Shown: one piece after another, positions 1 through 8,792 of the stretch
Numbering within the stretch: position 1 is the first letter of the stretch
Layout of the letters: every line of letters begins with the position of its first letter
From: JBEKCB01 sp052139675
GTDB lineage: Bacteria; Planctomycetota; Brocadiia; CAIUPP01
NCBI GenBank assembly: GCA_052139675.1
Contig: JBKQWE010000003.1
Span: forward strand, 79,087-143,086
Direction: 5' to 3'
DNA: 64,000 nucleotides
Notes under the pieces: model-generated
What the model was told of the DNA's origin: nothing
What the model saw: the letters and a program-made list of their open reading frames with translations, nothing else
Database searches by the model: none
Position numbers and translations under genes: made by a program

Positions 1-52
1 TGCGCAAGCTCTGGCGAAAGGCGGCGCCGCGAGCGCGCCGGTGAACGCCGGC

Positions 53-1120
53 TCATTTTCCGACGACCAGGACCGTAAAACTATTCGGGATCATGCCCGG
101 TCGTCCCCTGCCTTTTTCGGGCGCAGCGCCCGCCGGCGCGGTCTCGAACTGCGCCGTCACCAGGTAGACGTTGTGCGTCTTGAGGTCGAGCGCCATCGTT
201 CGGGCGCCCTGCTGCGTCTTGACGTTCTCCGCCGCGAACTTGCCCGGCGCCGTCTCGCGCGCCACAGTCAGGGTGCCGTCGCCGTTGGAGCTGAACGCCA
301 GGCCGGTGCCCGGATCGAACGCGTTCGCGTCCACGCCCCGGCCGATCGGCACGCTGGCGATCACCTTGCCCGCGGCAGCGTCGAGAACGGTCATAATCTG
401 GTTGTGGCATCCGGAGAAGACGAGGTGGTGCGCCGCGTCCACGGCCAAGCCCGAAGGTTCCTCGCCCGGCGCAAGCGGGAAGCGCTTCGTCACGGCGAGT
501 TTCGCGCTGTCAATCTCGACGACCTCGCTGGTGCTCTCGATATTCCCGTAAACCTTTCCCAGACCGTCGGCGGCCGCGTACTCGGGCCTGCCGCCGAGCG
601 CGATCGTGCCGAGGACTTCGCCGGTGACCGCGTCGAACGCCGTGGCGTCGTCGCTGCCGCCGTTGAAAGTGAATACCCGTTTCGACGCCGGGTCGTAAAT
701 GATGCAATCGGGATTCTCGCCCGTTTTCACCACGCCGAGCACCTTCAGCGTCTTCAAGTCGAAAATGGTCGAGGTATTGGCCCCGCCGTTGCTGGTGAAT
801 CCGCGGTTCAGGTCGTGCGCCACCGCGATGCCGTGCACGCCCCGCGTATCCGGGACGTCGCCGACGACTTTATCGGTGTCGAGGTCCACCACCATCACGT
901 GGCTGCTGCGCGAGATGTACATGCGCCGCGCCTCGCTGTCTATCGTCAGGTAGTCCCACCGGCCTTCGCCGCCGAGCGTCAGCTTCTTGATCACGTGGTA
1001 GCCCGCCTCCGGCGCGGCGCTTTCAGCCGCCTCCAGCGTGCGCCCGGACGAAATGAAAACACACGCCGCCAGCGACACGACGGCCAGCCCTGCCTTCACC
1101 GGTGCGATTCGCGTCCCCAT
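53..1120 (-). CDS. Secreted YVTN-type beta-propeller protein
   Basis: The 355-residue protein has an N-terminal signal peptide (hydrophobic run at about residues 8-25) and then repeated blades with the pattern V-hydrophobic-D-x-D-T-x-K-V-V-G, for example VVDLDTDKVVGDVPDT, FDLKTLKVLGVV, FDAVTGEVLGTI and LDAAAGKVIASVPIGRG. These are typical of YVTN/NHL-like seven-bladed propellers, which usually act as extracytoplasmic binding or scaffold modules. No catalytic motif is seen. The ATG at 1120 has AAGGAA six bases upstream. The next minus-strand gene upstream (1173-2213) ends 53 bp away, so the two could be co-transcribed. The family is clear; the ligand and role are unknown. Confidence 0.85.
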   Translation of the reverse strand: MGTRIAPVKAGLAVVSLAACVFISSGRTLEAAESAAPEAGYHVIKKLTLGGEGRWDYLTIDSEARRMYISRSSHVMVVDLDTDKVVGDVPDTRGVHGIAVAHDLNRGFTSNGGANTSTIFDLKTLKVLGVVKTGENPDCIIYDPASKRVFTFNGGSDDATAFDAVTGEVLGTIALGGRPEYAAADGLGKVYGNIESTSEVVEIDSAKLAVTKRFPLAPGEEPSGLAVDAAHHLVFSGCHNQIMTVLDAAAGKVIASVPIGRGVDANAFDPGTGLAFSSNGDGTLTVARETAPGKFAAENVKTQQGARTMALDLKTHNVYLVTAQFETAPAGAAPEKGRGRPGMIPNSFTVLVVGK

Positions 1121-1172
1121 GACAAATTCCTTTTCCGGCGCGTTGAAAAAACACGGCCGCAGATAAAACGGA

Positions 1173-2213
1173 TTACTTGCCGGGCGCCTGCTTCAGCGCC
1201 AGCAGATGGGCTTCGCGCACGAGGTCCGCATAGCGGATGAAGCTCGCCTCGAGCCCGTTATCCGGATCGGCCCAGAGCGCCGCCTGGATTTTATCGAGCG
1301 CTGCCTGGCAGCGGCCGGTCAGCGCGGATTCGAACCGCGACTGCATCAGCCAATAGTCCGCCGCGGCGGCGAGGACGCCCACCGCGGTCCCGACGGCGGC
1401 CGCGCGCTGGGACGAGGTATCGTGCGCCTCCATCGTCTTAGTGACCTTTCTGCGCAGCGCCTCCTCGACGACCACGCTTCTCGCCAGGGAGCTCACGCTG
1501 CTGGTCGGGACCTGCTCGGCCTGCGATCCGAGGAACCGCGCAAGCTGCCCGTTGAAATCGGCCAGCAACAGGTCCACGTTTGCCGCGATGGGCTGGTTGG
1601 ACGCGTTGGCCAGATCGGCGACCGGCACGCCCGCGGCGAGGACGACGCTGCGGTTGGCCTCGACATCGCGCGCGAATCCCGCGATCACCGCCTCGACGTC
1701 GTTGCGCAGTTTCTCGGGCGGGACGACGTTTTCCGCAAAGAGCTTGGCCGCCTCCGCCTGCGTCTCGTTGCTGGTCTGCGATTTATCCTCGATCAGGGTC
1801 CTGGCCAGCCGCGCCTTCTCGGGCAGCGAGTTCAGCGCCTCGATGAACTGCGGGACGCGCTCGGAGTAGCGCCGGAACGCCTCATCCAGCCTGAGCTTCG
1901 CCGTCGCAATTGCGGCAAGGTTGCGCGCATGCTCCATCTCGATCAACTGCCGGACGTGCTGAGCGGAGGAATCGTCCAGCGGCGCCTTCGTCGCGAACGC
2001 TGCGCCCGGCTGTGGTTGCGCCGGAACGCGCACCGGCGGCTGAACCTGGCTTCGCGTCGCCGGCGGAGCCATGCCGCGCAGGGCCAGTTCGCGCGCGCGG
2101 AGCCGCGTGGCCCACGCGGCGAGGACGACCGCTGCGCCCACGACGAGGACGAGGAGTATCCCCAGGAACAGTTCCCGCGCCGGGGTTCGACGCTGTGGTT
2201 CGATCTCGCTCAT
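1173..2213 (-). CDS. Membrane-anchored protein of unknown function
   Basis: The 346-residue protein has one strong membrane segment at about residues 14-36 (LGILLVLVVGAAVVLAAWA) after a short charged N-terminus. A Pro/Gln-rich linker follows (about residues 45-75), then a largely helical, charged periplasmic region with possible coiled coil. A second weakly hydrophobic stretch lies near residues 270-290. No known domain was recognised. The ATG at 2213 is preceded by GAGGAG at good spacing. It ends 53 bp before the beta-propeller gene on the same strand, so the two may be expressed together. The function is not assigned. Confidence 0.75.
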   Translation of the reverse strand: MSEIEPQRRTPARELFLGILLVLVVGAAVVLAAWATRLRARELALRGMAPPATRSQVQPPVRVPAQPQPGAAFATKAPLDDSSAQHVRQLIEMEHARNLAAIATAKLRLDEAFRRYSERVPQFIEALNSLPEKARLARTLIEDKSQTSNETQAEAAKLFAENVVPPEKLRNDVEAVIAGFARDVEANRSVVLAAGVPVADLANASNQPIAANVDLLLADFNGQLARFLGSQAEQVPTSSVSSLARSVVVEEALRRKVTKTMEAHDTSSQRAAAVGTAVGVLAAAADYWLMQSRFESALTGRCQAALDKIQAALWADPDNGLEASFIRYADLVREAHLLALKQAPGK

Positions 2214-2405
2214 TGCCGCTCCTCCACTGCCGCCCGCTGGATCGCGCGGCCGGCGCCGGCCACCCCAGCGCCTGACCTGCTATCATCTTACTCCGGCGGC
2301 GGACGATATGCCAACTCTTTCAGCGGAGGTTTGTAGTGGCGCCGTCAGGCGCTGCCGCGTATGCCCACGCTGCGAGCGGCATGCCTGACGGCCACACTGC
2401 GGCGT

Positions 2406-2777
2406 TCAGCGCCAGTGTCCGGGCGCGAGAACCCAGCCATGCGGGCCGCGAACCCACGCGTGTGGGACCCACACGGCGCCGCGGCGCGGCCTGTGCGCCC
2501 AGTAGCCGCGGTGCCAAACCCATCGGCCTTCCCAGCCCCACCATCCGGCAATCCAGAAGGGATCCACGATCTCAACCGGCGCGGGCGGCATTTCTTCGAC
2601 CATGGGCGGCGGCGGCGCTTCCCCGGCGACCACTTCAGGGGGCGGCGCGGCAACCGGCGCGGGCGGCGGCGGTGGCGGCGGTGCGGCGTAGTACACCGGC
2701 CGCTCCCGCACGACGCAACCGGCCGCGAACAGGCAACCGGCCGCGGTTGCTGCAAGCATCAGTTTTGCCATGCTCAT
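2406..2777 (-). CDS. Proline-rich lipoprotein, Trp/Gly-rich C-terminus
   Basis: The predicted 123-residue protein starts MSMAKLMLAATAAG and has a lipoprotein signal with Cys in the context LFAAGC. A poly-proline stretch (YYAAPPPPPPPAPVAAPPP) follows, then a C-terminal part rich in Trp, Gly and His with a repeated W-V-x-G-H/P-x-W pattern, as in YXWXXG-type repeat lipoproteins of Gram-negative bacteria. The frame stays open further upstream, but the ATG at 2777 has GGGAG at good spacing and starts directly at the signal peptide, so it was preferred. It is probably anchored in the outer membrane. No partner is evident from its neighbours. Confidence 0.7.
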   Translation of the reverse strand: MSMAKLMLAATAAGCLFAAGCVVRERPVYYAAPPPPPPPAPVAAPPPEVVAGEAPPPPMVEEMPPAPVEIVDPFWIAGWWGWEGRWVWHRGYWAHRPRRGAVWVPHAWVRGPHGWVLAPGHWR

Positions 2778-2917
2778 GCTGCTCCCTTTCAGAACGTGCC
2801 CGGAATCCATTGTCTCCTCCTTCAGCATTAACGAGCTTTGGCGCGGCATTTTAATTCTATAGTGGTTCGAGGGCAAGCCAAGGTTACCGCCGCTGGTGCA
2901 CCTTCTCGCCATGACCC

Positions 2918-2946
2918 TTGACAACGTCATGGCCAGCGTGTAGATT
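2918..2946 (+). promoter_or_regulatory. Sigma-70-type promoter of the MFS gene
   Basis: TTGACA at 2918-2923, a 17-bp spacer and TAGATT at 2941-2946. Transcription would start near 2953, about 100 bases before the MFS gene at 3056. The promoter and the bases after it closely resemble those at 9456-9515. Confidence 0.6.
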
Positions 2947-3055
2947 CCGCCGCATTCGGGTTCACCGCCGGAGAAAATGGGCATGCGTGCCCAGATTCCC
3001 AAGAATCGCATGAGCGATCCCGGCCAGCCGGCGGAGAAGAACGGAGCCAGCAATC

Positions 3056-4549
3056 TTGGACAGTCCAGCGACTCCGCCCATCTCGGAGGACAGCGCACGA
3101 TTCCGTGTCGGCACGCTGCAGTATACGAAGATGGGGCTGCTGTGGGTGTTCTTGATGCTGCTGTGGGGCGATTTCACTCTCACGCTGATGGAAGCCGTGG
3201 CCCCGAGCATCGTGCCGTTGCGCCTTAAGGACCTCGGCACCTCCGACTTTTTCCTGATGATCATCACCCAGACGATCCCTCTCATTATCGGCACCTTCAC
3301 CAACCCGATCATCTCGACGGCCAGCGACCGCCATCGTGGGCCGATGGGACGGCGCATCCCCTTCATGCTGTTCTCCACTCCCTTCATCTGCGGCTCGCTG
3401 GTGCTGATGGCGTATTCGACCGAATTCGGCATGTGGCTGCATACCCACATCGGCGCCCACCAGGGGTGGAGCCAAAACGCGATGCTCATCCTGGGGATGG
3501 CGATTCTGTGGGTCCTGTTCCAAATCCTCAACATGTTCGCCGGAACGGTGTACTTCTACACCTTCAATGACGTGGTGCCGCCCCTGTTCCTGTCGCGGTT
3601 TTTCGCGCTCTTTCGGCTTGTGGGGTTCCTGGGCAGCTCAATTTGGAACTGGTACATTTACGGGCAGGCGCTCCAGCACATGAAGCTGGTCTTCCTGTGC
3701 GCGGCGGGGGTTTACTTCGTCGGTTTCACGATCATGAGCCTCGGGATCAAGGAGGGAAAGTACCCGCCCGCCGAGCCGATGGGGCTTGGGATGATCGCGA
3801 AAATACGGACCTACGCTAAAGAGTGTCTCTGTCACCGGTTCTACATTTACATGTTCGGGCTGCACATCTTCTGGAGGCTCTCCTGGGCGTGCCAGGCGTA
3901 TGTGGTCTTCCTGCAGCGTGACGCGCTGGGATTGACCGTGGATCAGATCGGCAAAATCAACGCTGTGGTGAACGCGGTATCCATGCTCCTGAGTTATCCG
4001 GCCGGGATCCTGTCGGACCGGATTCACCCGATGAGGGTCATGTTGTGGGTCCAGTACGGGCTGGTGGCGATCGTGCCGCTGGATTTCATCTGGGTTTACT
4101 GGAATCATCTTCCGACCGCGACCAACTTTCACATCCTCATCGTGTTGAGCGCGGTCCAATTGCCGCTGGGAGTGATCTTCGATGTCGTCGGCGGACCCTG
4201 CGCGATGCGGATTTTGCCCAGGAGCCGGTACGGGCAGTTCGGATCGTTCGACGCTATTGTCATGGCCATCTGCAGCATCGCAGGCACGCTCCTGGGCGCG
4301 GCGTTCATGACCGGGATGCGGCATATTTACTCCGACCCGATTTATGGCCCGAATTTCTGTTATCGCATGATGCCGATGTGGCGCCTGCCCTTCCTTTGCA
4401 TCGCGCTGATGTTCCTGACCCTGATGTACCGCGAATGGAAAAACCTCGGCGGCGCAACGAACTACAAGGTGCCCGGATTCCCCGAAGAGGGGTACGCGGC
4501 GCCCTCGCCGGCGAAGACCGAGGCTGCGCAGGGCGATGCGCCGAAGTAG
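3056..4549 (+). CDS. MFS transporter, glycoside symporter-like
   Basis: The 497-residue integral membrane protein has about 12 hydrophobic segments, beginning with LLWVFLMLLWGDFTLTLMEAV. The charged loop SDRHRGPMGRRIP after the second or third helix is the A-like motif of glycoside-pentoside-hexuronide/SLC45-like major facilitator transporters. A second SDRIHPMRV loop occurs in the C-terminal half. The substrate is most likely a sugar or glycoside (inference), which fits the secreted glycosidase gene that follows at 4629. The start is TTG at 3056 with GGAG nine bases upstream. The conserved FRVGTLQYTK sequence lies just after it, which supports this start over internal ATGs. Confidence 0.85.
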   Translation: MDSPATPPISEDSARFRVGTLQYTKMGLLWVFLMLLWGDFTLTLMEAVAPSIVPLRLKDLGTSDFFLMIITQTIPLIIGTFTNPIISTASDRHRGPMGRRIPFMLFSTPFICGSLVLMAYSTEFGMWLHTHIGAHQGWSQNAMLILGMAILWVLFQILNMFAGTVYFYTFNDVVPPLFLSRFFALFRLVGFLGSSIWNWYIYGQALQHMKLVFLCAAGVYFVGFTIMSLGIKEGKYPPAEPMGLGMIAKIRTYAKECLCHRFYIYMFGLHIFWRLSWACQAYVVFLQRDALGLTVDQIGKINAVVNAVSMLLSYPAGILSDRIHPMRVMLWVQYGLVAIVPLDFIWVYWNHLPTATNFHILIVLSAVQLPLGVIFDVVGGPCAMRILPRSRYGQFGSFDAIVMAICSIAGTLLGAAFMTGMRHIYSDPIYGPNFCYRMMPMWRLPFLCIALMFLTLMYREWKNLGGATNYKVPGFPEEGYAAPSPAKTEAAQGDAPK

Positions 4550-4628
4550 GCAGCTTGCCGGATCATGTGTCGTGGTGTCCGTAGTGGGCAGCCGACCAGT
4601 TGGAAAATTTCGGTTCAGGAACTCGACG

Positions 4629-5978
4629 ATGAGAAGTCTCTTGATCGCTTCATGCGCGGCGGTTCTTCTGGCGGCCTCGGCCGGCTTCGCCCAGGCGCCG
4701 AAGCCCCCTGTTCCCGGTTTCTACGCCCTGTACTGCTGGTCGGAAGGGTACCTGAAATACGCGCAGGACGTGCAGAAAGTCGGCATCCGCTGGCTGCGCG
4801 TCGGCAACTGGACCGGCAGCGCGGAGGACGAAAAAGCCCTGCTCCTCGCGACTGCCAACGGCGTGCACTTCGTCCCGGTCCTGGCGGTGGATACCGGCAC
4901 GACGATCCAGGCCGACGCCGCCGTCGAGAACTTCCGCCGGGCCGCCCGCGCCGCTGTCGGGCGCTACGGCCCCGGCGGCGCGTTCTGGAAGGAGCACAAG
5001 GAGGCCGAAGCCGACGGGGCGATCCGCTACTGGGAAATCTGGAACGAGCCGAACATCGAATACCTCATCCCGCCGGATGATCCCAACGGCATGTTGCGGA
5101 CGCAACTCTACGCGCCGCTCCTGAAGGCGGCGACCGAGGAGATCCACAAGCTCGACCCCGGCGCCGTGGTCATCGGCTTCAATGTGGCCGGCGGCGCGCG
5201 CGTCGCGTCAGGCCCCGCGGCCGACGACATGTTCACGCGACTCAAGTACATCGGCTGGCGGAAGTTCATCAAGGACGTTGTGGCTCTCACCGGACCGGAT
5301 TCCTTCGATGCGGTCGGCTTGCACCCCTATACGGAGCCGCGCGGCCCGGAGGCGGGCGGCGTGGTCGCCGGCCTCGAGATGCTCAAGGAGGCGGCCCGGC
5401 AGGGCAAGTTCGAGAATAAGCCCGTCTGGTTCACCGAGGTGGGCTTCCCCATCGTATACCCGCGGAACCAGCAGGTGCGCGACGAGCGCCAGCAGGCGTG
5501 CTTCACCACGCGCCTCTTCGCCCTCGCGGCCGCGCACGGCGTAACGCAGGTGCAGATCATGTACGACGAGGACATCGTGATGAGCTCGGACAACTCGCAA
5601 CGAAGCTTCGGCTTCTTCACCGCCCCGGGCAAGTGGCGAGAGCAGGCCACAGCGACGAAGGTCATGATTCGCCTGGTCCCGGACCCGAGGAAAGGCAGCC
5701 GACCTCTCGGCGACGAGAAGGCAGGTATATTCAGTTACGCATTCGACGGCGCCGCCAACCACATCATCGTCATGGCCTGGACCGACGGCGACAAGCCGGT
5801 CCCTTGCGACCTGAAAGCGCCGCCCGGTCCCGGCGAGACCGTCACCCTCGTGGGCATGCTGGGGAAGTGTTCAACGATGAAGATCGAGGACGGCAAGGTG
5901 AAGCTGGACATCACCGAGGCCCCGGTTTATCTCGTCCGCGCCGCCGTCGAAGACGCGGAGAAACTGCTGAAGGACTAG
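4629..5978 (+). CDS. Secreted clan GH-A glycoside hydrolase
   Basis: The 449-residue protein has a signal peptide ending near ASAGFAQA, then a TIM-barrel glycosidase domain. YWEIWNEPN (about residues 137-145) carries the expected acid/base Glu, and VWFTEVGFP (about 267-275) the expected nucleophile Glu. Both fit GH39/GH5-like clan A enzymes. The C-terminal 100 residues look like a beta-sandwich. It probably hydrolyses a plant or algal polysaccharide outside the cytoplasm; the exact substrate cannot be read. The ATG at 4629 (after AGGAA) was chosen because it starts directly at the signal peptide. It lies 79 bp after the MFS gene and probably belongs to the same operon. Confidence 0.85.
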   Translation: MRSLLIASCAAVLLAASAGFAQAPKPPVPGFYALYCWSEGYLKYAQDVQKVGIRWLRVGNWTGSAEDEKALLLATANGVHFVPVLAVDTGTTIQADAAVENFRRAARAAVGRYGPGGAFWKEHKEAEADGAIRYWEIWNEPNIEYLIPPDDPNGMLRTQLYAPLLKAATEEIHKLDPGAVVIGFNVAGGARVASGPAADDMFTRLKYIGWRKFIKDVVALTGPDSFDAVGLHPYTEPRGPEAGGVVAGLEMLKEAARQGKFENKPVWFTEVGFPIVYPRNQQVRDERQQACFTTRLFALAAAHGVTQVQIMYDEDIVMSSDNSQRSFGFFTAPGKWREQATATKVMIRLVPDPRKGSRPLGDEKAGIFSYAFDGAANHIIVMAWTDGDKPVPCDLKAPPGPGETVTLVGMLGKCSTMKIEDGKVKLDITEAPVYLVRAAVEDAEKLLKD

Positions 5979-6004
5979 AGCTAGTTTCACAACTCGAAAC
6001 CGTA

Positions 6005-6085
6005 TGGATTCCCGCTTTCGCGGGAATGACGATCATAGGCGCGCCCTCCGGATTTCTTTGTCATACCCGCGAAAGCGGGAATCCA
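6005..6085. repeat. Inverted pair of REP-like palindromes
   Basis: Two 26-bp arms at 6005-6030 and 6060-6085 are reverse complements with one mismatch. Each contains the palindrome CCCGCTTTCGCGGG. The arrangement is a head-to-head REP doublet in the 154-bp spacer after the glycosidase gene, where it could also act as a transcription terminator or mRNA-stabilising hairpin. This sequence type is known as a dispersed repeat in many bacterial genomes. Confidence 0.8.
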
Positions 6086-6132
6086 GGATCGTGGGTCATG
6101 AACCAGGCTCTAATTGAACCGGAGGCGTCACC

Positions 6133-6828
6133 GTGCTGCTGCTGAACATCCTCCTGGCCGCCGCCTTGTCATCGGGAAGCGCCCCGCAAGGCGGTCCTCC
6201 ACCGACCGCGCCAAAGACCTATAGCACCCGCTTTCCGCTCGCGGAAAATCCGCTTTCCGAGCAAGGCAACTGGATTAATGGAGGCACGACCGGCCTCGAT
6301 TGGGCCAACGTGCGGACTACTCCTGGCCTCGTCTTTGGAACGGAGTCCGGGTCAGGCGGCTATGACGATTCGACTGCGGTGCTCGCCGGCCCGTGGAACC
6401 CCGACCAGATGGCGCAGGCGACAGCGCGCACCGTCAATCAGAACAAGGGCTTCTTCGAGGAACTGGAACTGCGCCTCCGCACCACGATCACCGCCCACAG
6501 CATCACCGGATACGAGATCAACTTCCGATGCACGAGCGACGGCTCTCAGTATGTGCAAATCGTTCGTTGGAACGGCCCTTTGGGCAAATTCACCTACGTC
6601 AACACCGCCATCGGTCCGGGCCTGCGCGACGGCGACGTCGTCAAGGCCACCATCGTCGGAAGCACGATTACCGCTTACATCAACGGGAAGGCAGTAGTCC
6701 AGGGAACGGACAGCACCTATAAGACTGGCAGTCCCGGCATCGGCTTTTTTCTCCAAGGCGCCACCGGCGTGAACGGCGACTTTGGATTTACGGCTTTCAC
6801 GGCCATGGATGGCGTTACTGCGAAATAA
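6133..6828 (+). CDS. Secreted LamG/concanavalin-like protein
   Basis: The 231-residue protein has a short signal peptide (LLLNILLAAALSSG), a Pro/Thr linker, and a beta-rich domain of about 190 residues resembling the laminin-G/DUF1080 jelly-roll fold. Examples are GFFEELELRLRTTI, YEINFRCTSDGSQY, ITAYINGKAVVQG and the closing strand GDFGFTAFTA. Such domains bind or hydrolyse carbohydrates, but no catalytic residues can be assigned here. The GTG at 6133 follows GGAGG at good spacing. It sits downstream of the glycosidase and the REP doublet, and may belong to the same carbohydrate-use group. The similar C-terminal domain of the protein at 53017-55245 suggests a shared fold. Confidence 0.75.
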   Translation: MLLLNILLAAALSSGSAPQGGPPPTAPKTYSTRFPLAENPLSEQGNWINGGTTGLDWANVRTTPGLVFGTESGSGGYDDSTAVLAGPWNPDQMAQATARTVNQNKGFFEELELRLRTTITAHSITGYEINFRCTSDGSQYVQIVRWNGPLGKFTYVNTAIGPGLRDGDVVKATIVGSTITAYINGKAVVQGTDSTYKTGSPGIGFFLQGATGVNGDFGFTAFTAMDGVTAK

Positions 6829-6882
6829 CAGCCTCGTGTCCCCGGATTCTTCCAACTTGCCCACGGAACGGTGACGCCTAAG

Positions 6883-8160
6883 TTACCGGTACTTCTCGAA
6901 GACGCTAACGTCGGTGTCGCGCCAATTGCCCGTGTTGCCGATGACGCGCCACTTGCCGTCATGGAAGATGACAGCGTGGGTGTCGCATCGGAGCAGGGTT
7001 CCGGGGTAGCACATGTACACAGGATGCATGTAGCCTTCTGTGGGATGGTCGGGCCATGCGGGTGTGCTCAAGAAGGTCATACTGTCGATGAAATAAGACT
7101 TGGTGTTTGCGGCCCGGTCCGGGCCATCAGGAAACTTAGTGCCTGCAAAAAACTTTGGAAAACCGTATTGAGACTCGCGGCAAAGGTCCTTGTCTTCTTT
7201 GACAACCGCGCAGCGCCAAGTGAGGAGGGCGGCAACTGGGTTGCTCTGGTCCCGGTAATCCGCTCCGGCCAGGATGGCGGCTATTTGGCGCTGGTAAAAT
7301 TCCGCAAGCTGAACGTCGCGCGGGTCACGCAAACCTCGGTACTCTGGAGGAAGCGACTCCATCGTCACGCCGTCCTTTTCGGTCCATAGGTATGCCATCA
7401 CGGGAATCTCGGCTGTTGCGAGGTTTCTTTTCCTAAACGTCACGGCAGTCCGCCCCTCGGAGTCGTTGATGCAAATCGGACTTGGCCATGCGCAAACGAG
7501 GATTGCCGATTTTGGCAGGATCACGCGATTGTAACTGACGGCGTGGTCTGCCCCGCTCCCGAAAACACAGCGCCGTAGGTTCCCGTCCTTCTGCATGCAG
7601 TACTCAGGAGTCTGGGAATCAGCAACCATGATGATCTGCAGTGTTCCTTTTGGGTCCAGCGCGCCCAGGTGAGCGTACACTCGGCCGTCCTTTCCAGCAT
7701 CGGAGGGTATTTTTCTGCCCGCCATATCATAGACCGCGATTTTGGCGTCTCTTCCAATCTGCCCGAGCTCCAGGTTACCGGTTTCCTTGGAGTACTCCCC
7801 GCTGTTGAACTGAGCCACCTGTGCCTCAGCATAAGCCGCCACCTTCAACCGATCGGCATCGAAATCCAAAGACTGAATGGTCGCGTTGTCGTTCGGGGAT
7901 AAGTGGCCCTGCTGCTTCTCGTCATCCAGCCACTTCTTCATCCGCAGAACGTCTGCGACTAGGACGTCATCAACCGTGACTACCGGCGCTACCCCTTCTT
8001 TGAGAATCCCTTTCTGCCCCGGGACGAGCGTCACTGTCCCGTTTTCCGTCTCTGCCTTGACTGCGCCTTTTTCAACGGTCACCTCCGTAGTCTCGCCCAA
8101 GGCCGGCGCGGCAAGCAGCACGCTGCCGAGCAACGCCGAACCGAATGTCAGTCCTCTCAT
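6883..8160 (-). CDS. Secreted protein of unknown function downstream of fecR
   Basis: The 425-residue protein has a clear signal peptide (GSALLGSVLLAAPALG). The short segment after it (VEKGAVKAETENGTVTLVPG) looks like the FecR-type beta repeat. The rest is unrecognised, with several Cys residues (CMQKD, RRCVFG, CAWPSPIC, YMCYPG, LLRCD) and a C-terminal HAVIFHDGKWRVIGNTGNW strand. It is the last gene of the ECF-sigma/FecR unit, so it may be an output of that signalling system (inference). The start at 8160 has GGAGAG seven bases upstream. An alternative ATG at 8184 overlaps the fecR stop as ATGA and would add eight residues. Base composition looks less GC-rich than its neighbours. Confidence 0.75.
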   Translation of the reverse strand: MRGLTFGSALLGSVLLAAPALGETTEVTVEKGAVKAETENGTVTLVPGQKGILKEGVAPVVTVDDVLVADVLRMKKWLDDEKQQGHLSPNDNATIQSLDFDADRLKVAAYAEAQVAQFNSGEYSKETGNLELGQIGRDAKIAVYDMAGRKIPSDAGKDGRVYAHLGALDPKGTLQIIMVADSQTPEYCMQKDGNLRRCVFGSGADHAVSYNRVILPKSAILVCAWPSPICINDSEGRTAVTFRKRNLATAEIPVMAYLWTEKDGVTMESLPPEYRGLRDPRDVQLAEFYQRQIAAILAGADYRDQSNPVAALLTWRCAVVKEDKDLCRESQYGFPKFFAGTKFPDGPDRAANTKSYFIDSMTFLSTPAWPDHPTEGYMHPVYMCYPGTLLRCDTHAVIFHDGKWRVIGNTGNWRDTDVSVFEKYR

Positions 8161-8180
8161 TTCGGTACTCTCCTTCCTGG

Positions 8181-8792
8181 TCATTTTACCGAAACAGTGA
8201 AGTCCGTCCCCAGCGCCTCCAGTCGGCCTTGCGGGGTGCGGACGAAAAACGGCGGATGTCCCTCGCGCAGGATGGCTCGCATGGTCCCATGGGTAAGTTC
8301 GAACTCCACGCGCCCGTCGTGGTGCTTGATGGACAGTACGCCGCCGGCATTGAGCGTCACCAGCGAATTATCCTTCAGCGTCAGGTTGATGCTGGACGCC
8401 GAACCGGTCCACAGTTGATCTCCGACCCGCAACGCTGATGCCACGCTGAGTTCTTCCCAAGCTGCCGTCCCCACGTGCTTTACCAGGACCGCCCCCTGAA
8501 TCGCGCTGATGCGAATTGGAATCTGATGTGCCAGTCCCAACCGGCGCTGTCCCAACTGGATCACGAGGACCATGGCAACGCCCAGGAGGACTCCTGCGGC
8601 AGCCAAGCCGAACGGAACCAGGCGCCTGCCGGACGCGGGCCGTGGCACCGCAACATGCTCCACGGCGTCATGTCCGCCGACCATATCCATCTCTTGCGTC
8701 AAGCGTTCCACACGCTCGTCCAGCTTCGCCGAGACCTTGAGTCGAATCGCTGAAAGCCGCTGTTCGATGCTGTTCGGATCAGACTGGATCAT
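8181..8792 (-). CDS. FecR-like anti-sigma/signal transducer
   Basis: The 203-residue protein has a cytoplasmic N-terminus of about 65 residues, one membrane helix (FGLAAAGVLLGVAMVLVIQL) and a periplasmic FecR domain. That domain shows the typical order: ISAIQGAVLVKH, LRVGDQLWTG, INLTLKDNSLVTLNAGG, the R/VEFELTHGTMRA strand and the closing TPQGRLEALGTDFTV. FecR proteins relay signals to the partner ECF sigma factor. Its start overlaps the 3' end of the sigma gene by 14 bp, which indicates translational coupling. It lacks the classical zinc-binding anti-sigma motif. No TonB receptor is adjacent, so the input signal is unknown. Confidence 0.85.
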   Translation of the reverse strand: MIQSDPNSIEQRLSAIRLKVSAKLDERVERLTQEMDMVGGHDAVEHVAVPRPASGRRLVPFGLAAAGVLLGVAMVLVIQLGQRRLGLAHQIPIRISAIQGAVLVKHVGTAAWEELSVASALRVGDQLWTGSASSINLTLKDNSLVTLNAGGVLSIKHHDGRVEFELTHGTMRAILREGHPPFFVRTPQGRLEALGTDFTVSVK

